Assembly: GCA_036506155.1 (NCBI GenBank)
Contig: DASXSF010000062.1
Coordinates: 1 to 51,801, forward strand
From: DASXRA01 sp036506155
GTDB lineage: Bacteria; Actinomycetota; Actinomycetes; Mycobacteriales; Jatrophihabitantaceae
Direction: 5' to 3'
DNA length: 51,801 bases
Shown here: positions 8,574 to 16,706 of the stretch, one piece after another
Numbering within the stretch: position 1 is the first letter of the stretch
Layout: the number at the start of each line of letters is the position of its first letter
Position numbers and translations under genes: made by a program
The notes under the pieces: model-generated
Databases searched by the model: none
Seen by the model: the letters and a program-made list of their open reading frames with translations, nothing else
Told to the model about the DNA's origin: nothing

Positions 8574-8987
8574 TCAGGCACGGTGCGCACGCAGGGGTGA
8601 CTTGTCACCAACCGACCAGTTGTGACCGAACGGGTCTTGGAAGCCACCCTGACGATGCGTTCCCCATGGTGCGCGGTGATCCTCGACCGCAGCCCTCGGG
8701 GTTGCACCGGCGGCGACGGCCCGTTCGATGAGGCCGTCCGGGTCATCGGCGAAGACCTCGATCCGGGTGCTCGTGACGCCCGCGTGTTGCGGAGTGGTCT
8801 CGCGTGGATTTCCGGGGTTCATCTCATGGACGAAGAACGGGGCACCGTTGATCTCAAGGCCGGCCACGCCGCCGAGGTCCCAGAGTTTCGCAGCCCCCAA
8901 CGCGGTCTGGTACCACGCAACGGCCGCAGCCGCCTCCGGAACGATCAGCATCACGCTGACTACGAAACCGTCCGCTCCATCAGCCAT
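8574..8987 (-). CDS. VOC family protein (glyoxalase/bleomycin-resistance fold)
   Basis: A 137-residue protein with the two beta-alpha-beta-beta-beta modules of the vicinal oxygen chelate fold: VSVMLIVPEAAAAVAWYQTA at the N-terminus and a C-terminal GGFQDPFGHNWSVGDK module. The arrangement DPFGHNW is common in PhnB/YycE-type proteins. Such proteins may bind metals, act as lyases or dioxygenases, or sequester drugs; nothing here decides which. The start ATG is preferred over an earlier GTG because the fold begins soon after it. It stands alone between two exported-enzyme genes. Confidence 0.85.
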   Translation of the reverse strand: MADGADGFVVSVMLIVPEAAAAVAWYQTALGAAKLWDLGGVAGLEINGAPFFVHEMNPGNPRETTPQHAGVTSTRIEVFADDPDGLIERAVAAGATPRAAVEDHRAPWGTHRQGGFQDPFGHNWSVGDKSPLRAHRA

Positions 8988-9063
8988 GAGCAGAGCATGG
9001 AGCACGGGGAATGCCGGTGGCCAGGGGTTCGACGCGAATACGCCGAACCCCCCGGACCACGGG

Positions 9064-12000
9064 CTACCGCAATAGATAGCTCATCGCCTTGCCGAGGACC
9101 GTGTCGCGGGTATCGCCACCGGTGATGCCCTCAAGGCCGAAGCCCATGTAGACCGTGTCGGCGGTCCGGACCACCGCTGCCTCGGGGAAGCCACCGGCGC
9201 CCAGGCGCTCGAAGTTGTTGGCGTTCGGCGCACTGTCGGCGGGCTGCGTCACGGCCCAGCCGTCGAGGCCCGTCTCGAAGGAGGTACTGCCCTCGCCGGT
9301 CGATACCGCGATGTCGTCGACGAACATGCCCAGTCCCTGGGTGGCCCAGTCGCTGACATAGGTGATCGACACTTCGGCCGTCTTGCCGGCGAACGCCGAC
9401 AGGTCGACGTCCCACTGCTGCCAGCCGGCCGAGTTGCCCGACGCAGCGTTCCACGCACCCGTACTGCCGGTCGGGCTGCACGTGGCGTCGGCGTTGAGTG
9501 TCTGGTAGTGGTCCAGCTGCGGGTGCAGGGTCCGCCAGCCCGCCGGGCAGCTCTGGCCGGTGGACTGGCTGGTGTGGCCGTTCTGGTCGGGCAGCGTCGT
9601 CCAGTCGTCGCCGCCGGCGGTACGGGCCTCGACGAATACGTGATCCCACTCCGGCTCCGTGTCGTAGGACGTCCAGAACGACAGGTCGGCCCCGCTCGCC
9701 GGCACGTTGATGGTCCGGGTCAGCCGCTTGTAGGACACGTCGCTGATCTGTGAGTACACGTAGAACGAGCCGGTGTGTGGGTCGAAGGGGCCGCCCGGCC
9801 GGTCGTACTTCGCCGCCGGGACGCTCTCGAACTGCGGGTACTGGTCCGCCGGCAGCAGCGCGCTGATCGGGATGAACGACGCGCTGTGATTCTGGTTCGC
9901 GGCACTGTCGGCGCCGTTGAATCCCCACGACATGCCGGTGAACGGGTCGTCGGAGCCGACCACGTCGTACAGGCCGCCGGTCGCGGGGTTCGCGCCGGCC
10001 CCTCATTGATCAGGCCGGCGCCGAACCAGTATTCGAGGACGTCGTTCAGGCCGTCGCCGGAACCGCCGAGCGGGCGGCAGCGAGGCGTGATAGCCGGATC
10101 CGAACACATCTTGTTCTCGAACGGGTCGTACAGCTGATTGCCGTGACCTTGACCGTACTGGTGACCTGCGTACTTGCCGGTGTAGAGCACCCGGCCGCCC
10201 TCGTTGAGGTAGTCGCGCACCGACAGCAGTTCGGTCAGGGCGAGGCGCGAGGCATTCCCGGCACCCCAGCCGGGCTCGCGGGTGATGATGTCATCGCCCG
10301 TGTACCAGATGACGGCGTCGTAGTGACTGAGCACGCCGAGCGGATCGGGTGCGGTTCGCCCGTTCGCATCGACGTCGTACACGTCATAGCTGATGCCGTT
10401 CGCGTCGAGCGCGTTCGTGTGGTACGACAGGTACTTCGGCGCGCTGACGCCTTGCACCGGCGATGCGCCGGTGTAGTCCTCGGCGGAGAGGATCAGCACG
10501 CGGTGGCGCGTGTTGCTCACAGCCTGGTAGGTGAACGAGTCGCTGGTCGCGCCGCCGCCGGTGAACCAGACCTTCACCGAGTCGCCCGGGCTGGTGCCGG
10601 TGACATCACCGCGCATGACCCGGTAGTAGTTCGCATTGCCGACGCCGTACCTCTGGCCCTGCGTCCACTCCGACGTAGTGGCGGTATGCTCGGCGCCGCC
10701 GACCTGCCAGTGCAGCGTGATTGCTCCGAGGCTGCGCCGGGCGAGGATGCGGACGTCCTGCGGATCGCCGTAGGACTTGTCGAACCGGAAGTCAAACATC
10801 GACAGCGCGCCGTTCTCAGGGTCGACTTCGGTCTGGCTGAGATAGAACGGCTTCGTCGTGGCACCGGCCGCAGAGTCAGGAGTCGCCACGTGGGTCGCTG
10901 AGGTCGCCAGCGACAGGTCGAAAGGCAGCGTCTTGACGAACTCGGCCTGTACGGCTGCCTCGTCGTCCGGGAACACGAACCCGCACCCCGTGCAGCCCTC
11001 GTCGAGCTCAGGGGTGAACGAGATCGTGCCCGCGTGCTTGTCGGCGTAGTCGGTCGTCTCGCCGTTGGTCACGTACAGCTCATCGGAGCTCAGGCCCGGG
11101 TCGAATCCGGCGATCGCCGGGTGCGCGTCGGTGCCGGCGAGTGCGGTGTAGATCGGATTGTCGGCGTCCGGAGTGCCGACCTGCCAGCCCTGCGGGAAGA
11201 GGATCTCCGGTCCGAACGAATGGAAGTTCGATTGGAGCTTCGGCTTGATGCGGTCGAGCAGGCCCTGCATTGCTCGGGTCTCCGGCTCGGACGCCGGCGC
11301 CGGACCGCGATAGGTCTCACTCGACGTCAGCGCGGACGAGCCTTCGTTGTCGTAATTCCAGTGCTCGTTGAAGTTCCGGTTGGGGTCCACGCCGTCCACG
11401 CCGGTGATCTGGCCGTCGCCGTTGTTGTCGCGCAGGTTCTTCCGCCACAGCCGCTCGTGGTCGAACGTGTACTGGTACCCGTCCGGGTTCGCGACGGGGA
11501 CGAACCAGAGTTCGGTGCTCTTCAACAAGTTCTTGACCGCCTTGTCGTTCGCCCGCCAACGGTCGATGAAGTAGTGCAGCAACCGGCGATCGACCTCCGT
11601 GCTGATCCATTCCCGGGCGTGCTGCGTTGCGCTGTAGAGCACCGCCGGGCGGGCACCATCGGCAATGTCCCCAGCCCCCTGGGTTAGCTTCAGCGCGAGC
11701 AATTCCCGGCCGCCGTAGGTGTGCCCGAGCACCTCTAGCTTGACCAGTTGCGGATTGTTCCGGGCGACGGCGTGCAGGTCATCGCGGATCCCGCCCGGCT
11801 CGTCCCACGAGCGCCAGACGGTGAAGCCGGCGGCGGCCTGCGCGGCCGCGCGTTGCGCCGCCGAACGACCCTGCTTGTCTCGAGTGACTTTCACGTCGTA
11901 TCCGCGGGCCTGCAGGCTGTCGCGCTCTGTGGGACTAAGCACGATCTGGGCCTCGGTCACCGTGCCGCCGGCTTGAGTGAGACGACGTCGAGCCCGCTGC

Positions 12001-12151
12001 GCGCGAATCCGGCCGCGTCAGCTGCGGGAGCCCGGACGGTGTACATGTCGAGGCGATCCGCGTCGGCCGGTTTGGCATGCGCCGCTTGGATCGCAGCCGC
12101 GGAGCTGACGGCCAGTGCGGCCACTATGAGAAGGACGGGGTGACGTTTCAC
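9064..12151 (-). pseudogene. Exported M14 zinc carboxypeptidase with C-terminal adhesion-like domain, two frameshifts
   Basis: One gene spread over three frames. 12151-11957 encodes a signal peptide (HPVLLIVAALAVSSAAAIQA) and the start of the propeptide. 11960-10003 continues it and encodes the M14 peptidase: QHAREWISTEVD (zinc His and Glu), NPDGYQYT, DPNRNFNEHW, SNFHSFGPEI (third zinc ligand) and the catalytic Glu in SFTPELDEG. 9999-9064 encodes an immune-inhibitor-A-like beta domain. Each junction needs one added base: near 11967-11975 and at the CCCC run 9999-10002. With both restored, the gene is exactly 1030 codons. All catalytic residues are intact, so these may be recent mutations or sequence errors. 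Confidence 0.85.
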
Positions 12152-12243
12152 GAGAACCTCCGGCGAACCTGGGTGCGGATACGGAGATTCCTGAGAGATT
12201 CATGAGTATTTGCCAAGAGGTGAAGCGAAGACCTCGATCGTGC

Positions 12244-12320
12244 TGGTGGCCAGGGGCGGGATCGAACCGCCGACCTACCGCTTTTCAGGCGGTCGCTCGT
12301 ACCAACTGAGCTACCTGGCC
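12244..12320 (-). tRNA. tRNA-Phe (GAA)
   Basis: The minus strand folds as a full cloverleaf: acceptor GGCCAGG with CCTGGCC, D-arm GCTC...GAGC, anticodon stem ACCGC/GCGGT with loop CTGAAAA, and T-arm GGCGG TTCGATC CCGCC. The anticodon is GAA. CCA is encoded (12244-12246). There is no extra arm. Confidence 0.98.
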
Positions 12321-12395
12321 GTACTGCCGGTCAGCGCTGCGGGCGAGTTTAGCGGACCCCCGCGACGCCCGCCGATCGATTACCCCTGGGCGTTG

Positions 12396-12440
12396 CCCCA
12401 GCGCCACCCATCCCAGCGCCATCCACCCCAGCGCGCGGTG
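12396..12440. repeat. Three 15-base tandem repeats beside palindrome copy A
   Basis: CCCCAGCGCCACCCA (12396-12410), TCCCAGCGCCATCCA (12411-12425) and a diverged third unit (12426-12440) follow each other directly. They abut the 47-base palindrome at 12438 and resemble, in reverse, the G-rich tails of the other copies of that family. Confidence 0.75.
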
Positions 12441-12484
12441 ATCTTGGACGTATGGTCGCTATTCAGCCACAAGTCCAAGATCAT
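12438..12484. repeat. Type 1 47-base palindromic repeat, copy A
   Basis: Begins GTGATCTTGGAC and ends GTCCAAGATCAT, arms of about 13 bases around an inner GGTCG-containing loop. It covers the last codons and stop of the cbiX-like gene on the minus strand (stop at 12459), so the repeat has supplied the C-terminal residues DDLGLVAE. It probably also acts as a terminator. Its G-rich tail points left, opposite to copies B and C. Confidence 0.88.
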
Positions 12485-13172
12485 CGGGCCGTTGACCGGG
12501 GTGCGGGGGCAGCGCTTCGTCGTAGCGGGCGACGATCAGCTCGGCAATCGCGGGATGCGCGCCGAGCGGCGCTGCCACGGCAACCGCACCCGCCTCGGAT
12601 GCGGCAGCCCGCAGCACGTCGTAGAAGTGCCCCTCGCCGAGCAGGTACGTCGCGATGCCGACCCGTCCGGGCAGCGCGGCCAGCGAATCGGGAAGCGTTG
12701 CGCCTACGGTCAGCGGCTGCACCGGGCGGCCCAGCACCGAGGCCAGGTCGCCGGCCGCCGTGGCGAGATCGTGCGCCGCCGAGGCTCGGGTGGACGGCGA
12801 GGCGACGAGCGCCACCGTGTCGGCAGCGTCGCCGCCGGCAGCAGCCAGCCGCGCCGCGAGGACCTCGCTGAGCACCCGGTCGGGACCCAGGTGGCGGGCC
12901 ACCGTCGCCCGAGCGGCCGTCGCGGAGGGAATGTCGTCGCGCACGTGGTAGCCCGCTGATAGCAGCACCGGCACGACCACGACCGGTCCGGAAAGCGCAG
13001 CCAGTCGCGGCGCCAGCCGGGGCTCCAGCACGTCCAGGAAGCACAAATCGACCGACAGGCCGGCACGCACACCACGAACGTGCGAGATCAACGCCCGCGT
13101 CGTGGCCTGACCGTCCGGCGATCGGGTGCCGTGCACGGCGGCGAGCAGCGTTGGACTCACGGGGGCGCTCAT
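12459..13172 (-). CDS. Sirohydrochlorin chelatase / CbiX-like protein
   Basis: A 237-residue cytoplasmic protein of the two-module CbiX/SirB family, which inserts Fe or Co into sirohydrochlorin on the way to siroheme or cobalamin. The N-terminal module has LLAAVHGTRSPDG with the metal-binding His, and LLSAGYHVRDDIP with the second His. The second half repeats the fold in degenerate form, ending GAHPAIAELIVARYDEA. The ATG at 13172 overlaps the upstream stop as ATGA, fixing the start. The last eight codons come from a palindromic repeat. Substrate metal cannot be told; sulfite or nitrite reductase genes are not nearby. Confidence 0.88.
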   Translation of the reverse strand: MSAPVSPTLLAAVHGTRSPDGQATTRALISHVRGVRAGLSVDLCFLDVLEPRLAPRLAALSGPVVVVPVLLSAGYHVRDDIPSATAARATVARHLGPDRVLSEVLAARLAAAGGDAADTVALVASPSTRASAAHDLATAAGDLASVLGRPVQPLTVGATLPDSLAALPGRVGIATYLLGEGHFYDVLRAAASEAGAVAVAAPLGAHPAIAELIVARYDEALPPHPGQRPDDLGLVAE

Positions 13173-14857
13173 AGGTCCGTGGGTTCCCCCACACCCAAGG
13201 TTGTCCCGCATACGCGCCCGGTGACGTCCTGTGGCTTGAGGTACTGGGTGGACGCGGTGACCTGCGGCAATGCACCCGCGGCGACGTCGTTGGTGGAGCT
13301 CGGGGCGGCGCCGCTGATCTGGAAGCGCACCACCTTGGTGAACTGGCAGCTCGACGCGACGGATTCGAGGCTGAACTCCGTAGGGGACTGCGGCAGCCCG
13401 CGATTGAGCTGGTCTAGGCCGCCTGCTCCTGTCGAGCCCTCGACGAGGTTGATCGGCGCGCCCTTCTTCTGGATGTCGCTCTCAGCGTTCTGCGCGTGGG
13501 TGTGTCCCGCGTTGGTCTGCCGGATCTGCTTGCCCAGCTTCTTGACCAGTTCGGCGACGGCGACGGGCTCGTGGGTCGCGAAGATGTCGAAGCGGCTGTC
13601 CTCGGGGATGCCGGACGCCACGGCGTCCACGGCCTGCCGTTCGAGTGGGTTTACGCGCGCGTCGTCGGCGGCACCGTACTCGCCCGGGCCGCCGTACACG
13701 CGGGGGTCGGGCAGCGCCGCGATCGTCAGCCCGTACGCAGAGAGCTGCTGGGCGCCGACCTGATAGTCGCTTCCGTCGGTGCCGCGCGTCTTCGTACCGA
13801 GCACTGTGACACCCGGGACGGAGCGCATGATGGCGACCGTGGTCGGAGAGTCGTGGTTGCCGGCCAGCCAGATCATCGGCGCCACCTTGGTTACCTCCCG
13901 CAGCTGGTCAAGGTAGCTAGAGGTCATCTCGGGCCGAGTGCCGAACTCGGCCTCGTCTCCGGTGTTGATGATCAGCTTCACGTCGAAGTTCGTCGCGTAC
14001 TGCTTGACGAGCGGGTAGGTGCTCGCGAGGTGCATGTCCGAGATGAACATGATGTTGAATGCGGTGTCCGGGACGTCGCCACGGTCGATGTGCTGCTGGA
14101 GCCCCGACTGGATTGCAGCGACGGCGCTCAGCACGTCGAGGGCCTTCGCACGCTGGTTGTAGTAGCTGGTCAGCTGTCCGGGGAACAGCTGGAGGGTGGC
14201 AAGGGTGCCGGATACGCGTGACTGGCGCGGCCAGTCCTGGTTGTAGGTCAGCGCGCCGTACCCGGCGACCACCGCGAGGACGGCCATCGCCGCGCCGAGC
14301 TGTCGCAGCCGGTGACGCAGCTCGTGGTCGCGGCGGGGCAGGCCGCGCAGCTGGCGTATTGCCAGGTTGATGGCTGCTGCCGCGGCCAGTCCGAGCAGTA
14401 CGCCGACGACGACCTCGCCGATCAGCCAGGCGATGATCGCGGGCAGCTGATCGACGAGGTCTGCGCGCAGCCGCTCGGCATAGCCCTGGGGATCAGCGGC
14501 TGCTTGCGAGGCGATGTGCACCAGGTCGACGTTGACGGGGGTGATGTGCGCGCCGATGGGCAGGCCGTCGACATTGGGGAACGTCCAGCTGCCGAATGAC
14601 GTGTCGGCGCTCAGCGAGTGCCGGGCGAGCAGGCTGCCCTGGATGTGGAAGCGCGCCCCGCCCGCGGTTGCCCGGTATGGCAGCAGTTGGAGCATCGCAG
14701 CAGCCCCGGCAAGCGGCAGCCCGATGCGCAGTGCCCAGCGCCCGGCAAACGCGGCGACCACCTTGGCGGCATGCGCGGGCTCGCTGCGCACCGTGGCGAC
14801 GGCGGCGCGCAGTCGCGTCTGGATGCGTTTCCCGACGCTGCGAAGCTGTGAATTCAC
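13169..14857 (-). CDS. Membrane-anchored metallophosphoesterase
   Basis: A 562-residue protein. The N-terminal half has three hydrophobic segments (GLPLAGAAAMLQLL, IIAWLIGEVVVGVLLGLAAAAA and LGAAMAVLAVVAGYG) around an exposed domain. The C-terminal half is a calcineurin-like phosphoesterase with all metal-binding blocks in order: FISDMHL, NTGDEAEF, AGNHDSP, FATHEPV and AGHTHAQ. It probably hydrolyses a phosphoester at the membrane or outside; substrate unknown. GTG at 14857 is chosen because earlier starts have low-complexity Ser/Arg sequence overlapping the neighbouring gene. The stop overlaps the chelatase start by four bases. Confidence 0.88.
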   Translation of the reverse strand: MNSQLRSVGKRIQTRLRAAVATVRSEPAHAAKVVAAFAGRWALRIGLPLAGAAAMLQLLPYRATAGGARFHIQGSLLARHSLSADTSFGSWTFPNVDGLPIGAHITPVNVDLVHIASQAAADPQGYAERLRADLVDQLPAIIAWLIGEVVVGVLLGLAAAAAINLAIRQLRGLPRRDHELRHRLRQLGAAMAVLAVVAGYGALTYNQDWPRQSRVSGTLATLQLFPGQLTSYYNQRAKALDVLSAVAAIQSGLQQHIDRGDVPDTAFNIMFISDMHLASTYPLVKQYATNFDVKLIINTGDEAEFGTRPEMTSSYLDQLREVTKVAPMIWLAGNHDSPTTVAIMRSVPGVTVLGTKTRGTDGSDYQVGAQQLSAYGLTIAALPDPRVYGGPGEYGAADDARVNPLERQAVDAVASGIPEDSRFDIFATHEPVAVAELVKKLGKQIRQTNAGHTHAQNAESDIQKKGAPINLVEGSTGAGGLDQLNRGLPQSPTEFSLESVASSCQFTKVVRFQISGAAPSSTNDVAAGALPQVTASTQYLKPQDVTGRVCGTTLGVGEPTDL

Positions 14858-14915
14858 GATCCTTCGAGTATGCGCACTCGCCGGTCCGCGACCTGCCGCA
14901 GTCGAGCCGGTGGCG

Positions 14916-15152
14916 TCAGGAGGCGCCGAGCTGTCGCAGTTGCTGCTGGATCGCCTCGCGTCGCTGCTCGAGGATGCCGACGATGGCCTGGTCCTCCTCG
15001 GCACTGGTCAGATCGGCAGCGATCTCCTCCGAGTCTCGGACGTCGTCGGTCTCCGCTTCCGAGGACTCCTCGTCCGCCCGGAGCCGGGCGATCTCTGCGT
15101 CCAGCTCACGAAGCTCTTGGCGCAGCTGTTCTGGCGTGGTGTCGCCTGTCAT
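14916..15152 (-). CDS. Small acidic coiled-coil protein
   Basis: A 78-residue protein made of two heptad-rich helices, EQLRQELRELDAEIARLRAD and DQAIVGILEQRREAIQQQLR, joined by an acidic link (EESSEAETDDVRDSEE). It resembles the coiled-coil half of TraR/DksA-type proteins without the zinc finger, but I would not assign it there. It sits between a terminator and the metallophosphoesterase gene and may share the latter's transcript. The codon use is typical of the genome, which supports it being real. Confidence 0.75.
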   Translation of the reverse strand: MTGDTTPEQLRQELRELDAEIARLRADEESSEAETDDVRDSEEIAADLTSAEEDQAIVGILEQRREAIQQQLRQLGAS

Positions 15153-15202
15153 TCGCCATCCTCTCGGAGTGCGTGGCCTCCGGCCAGATGGTATGCGAGG
15201 AT

Positions 15203-15239
15203 GAGCCGGCCGGCCCGACGACGCCCGGCCGGCCGGCTC
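15203..15239 (-). terminator. Terminator of the beta-propeller gene
   Basis: Perfect 13-base arms GAGCCGGCCGGCC (15203-15215) and GGCCGGCCGGCTC (15227-15239) with an 11-base loop, beginning 12 bases past the stop of the beta-propeller gene on the minus strand. Confidence 0.85.
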
Positions 15240-15251
15240 TCACGGTGACCG

Positions 15252-16373
15252 TCAGTCCGCGACGATGCCTTCACCGCCGACGGCACCGGGGACGGTAACG
15301 ATGCCGATCTGGGTGAGCGATCCGCCGGCGCCGATCCGGAAGGCGTCGACGATGCCGCCGGCGCCGGTCTGCGCGTAGAGGTAGCGGTTGTCCGATGAGA
15401 CCGCCGCATCGACGGTGCCGGGGTCGGTGCTCGTGTTCCCGAGCGAGGTCAGCGTGCCGGCGCCGTCGTCGTGGTAGCCCGAGAGGCTGGCACTGCCGGC
15501 GTTAGACGCGTAGAAATTCGAACCGCTGCGCACGATCCAGCACGTGGCGGCTTGCCCGGTCGGCTCCCGGTCGACGAGGACCAGCGTGCCGTCGGCGTTG
15601 ATCGTGAACGTCGCGACCGCGTTCGCGGCCTCGGCGACGACCAGATGGCCGGCAGCGTCGAACGTGACCGCGAACGGGATCTGGCCGGGGTCGGCGTTAA
15701 CGACCGGCTGTGCCGACAGTCCGCCGAAGCGGTTCACGGCGAAGACGTCGATGGCGCTGCCGTTGCCCTTGGTCGTGACCACGAGGTTGCGGCCGTCCGG
15801 GCTGAACGCGACCTGCCCCGGTGTGCTCGTGAACTCAGGGGTCAGCGTCGGATCGAGGCCGAGGGAGCGGTGCCACGCGGGAACCGGCAGGAGGATCTGG
15901 CCGACGCGCAGGTAGCCCTGCACCGAGCCGCCATCACGGGCGTTGAGCACGTAGAGCAGGTTGCCGTGCGCGGCGATGCTCACCGGGAATGAGCCACCCG
16001 AGCTGACCACCTGACGGCGGGCGAGCCGATCGCCCTGCACCCCGAATACGGTGAGGGTGTCGCTGCCGGCGTTGACGGCATAGAGCACATTGTTCCGAGG
16101 CTCGGAGGCGAGCGAGCCCTCCGAGGCAAGAAAGTCGACCGCGGCGCCGGTGAGCGCGCCGCCTTTTCCACCGGTGGGGTAGCTGCTGGCCTGATGCAGG
16201 CTGCCGTCACCGGCCCGGTCGTAGACGACGATCGTGTTGCCCGCGACGTTGTCGGTCTGGACGAACACGGCGGCCGAGCGCTCGCCTGGCGTCGCCTGAG
16301 CCGGCGCGGCCAGCAGGACTGTGGCGAGCGCGGCAATTCCGCCGGCGGCGGCGAGACGCGTGGACTTCCTCAT
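15252..16373 (-). CDS. Secreted beta-propeller (lactonase-like) protein
   Basis: A 373-residue protein with a clear signal peptide (MRKSTRLAAAGGIAALATVL, cleavage near AQA-TPG). The mature part is a seven-bladed propeller with repeated units such as NNVLYAVNAGSDTLTVFGV, HGNLLYVLNARDGGSVQGYL and GRNLVVTTKGNGSAIDVFAV. This pattern is that of the 6-phosphogluconolactonase-like family, but the exported location makes a sugar-phosphate role unlikely; function is open. The ATG at 16373 is selected for GAGGAG about six bases upstream and for the signal peptide. A strong terminator follows. Confidence 0.88.
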   Translation of the reverse strand: MRKSTRLAAAGGIAALATVLLAAPAQATPGERSAAVFVQTDNVAGNTIVVYDRAGDGSLHQASSYPTGGKGGALTGAAVDFLASEGSLASEPRNNVLYAVNAGSDTLTVFGVQGDRLARRQVVSSGGSFPVSIAAHGNLLYVLNARDGGSVQGYLRVGQILLPVPAWHRSLGLDPTLTPEFTSTPGQVAFSPDGRNLVVTTKGNGSAIDVFAVNRFGGLSAQPVVNADPGQIPFAVTFDAAGHLVVAEAANAVATFTINADGTLVLVDREPTGQAATCWIVRSGSNFYASNAGSASLSGYHDDGAGTLTSLGNTSTDPGTVDAAVSSDNRYLYAQTGAGGIVDAFRIGAGGSLTQIGIVTVPGAVGGEGIVAD

Positions 16374-16706
16374 GATGCTCCTCAGCTGGGTGAGTGAAGT
16401 TGGACGACTCCAGTTAGCGACGGACGGCCGCGTCGGCGAACCCGCGGGCGCGTTGGGTAAGCGATCGGTAAGGATTGCCCGTCGCCAGACGGCCGCTTCC
16501 AGCTGCTGATCGTCACGGAGGACCATCGACGGTACGTCGTCCCGGCCAGCCAGCGGCACACTGATTACTGCCAATGTCATCGGGGACGATGCCTGGACAC
16601 GGGAGCACCTCCCGGGCCACCACGAGGGCGGACCGTAGCGCCGAATTGCGGGGAGTCAGGCGTTTGGCGCTGGTAGTGGCGGCCCAGCTGTGTGAAGATC
16701 CCGCGC
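16374..16706. other. Divergent intergenic region
   Basis: About 330 bases separate the beta-propeller gene (minus) and the GGDEF-EAL gene (plus). The RBS of the former (GAGGAG on the minus strand near 16381) is visible. I see no tRNA, hairpin, repeat or convincing small gene. Confidence 0.5.

Noticed and set aside
14916..15152. Prokaryotic ubiquitin-like protein Pup
   Set aside because: Size and acidity are similar, but it does not end in GGQ/GGE and no proteasome genes are nearby.
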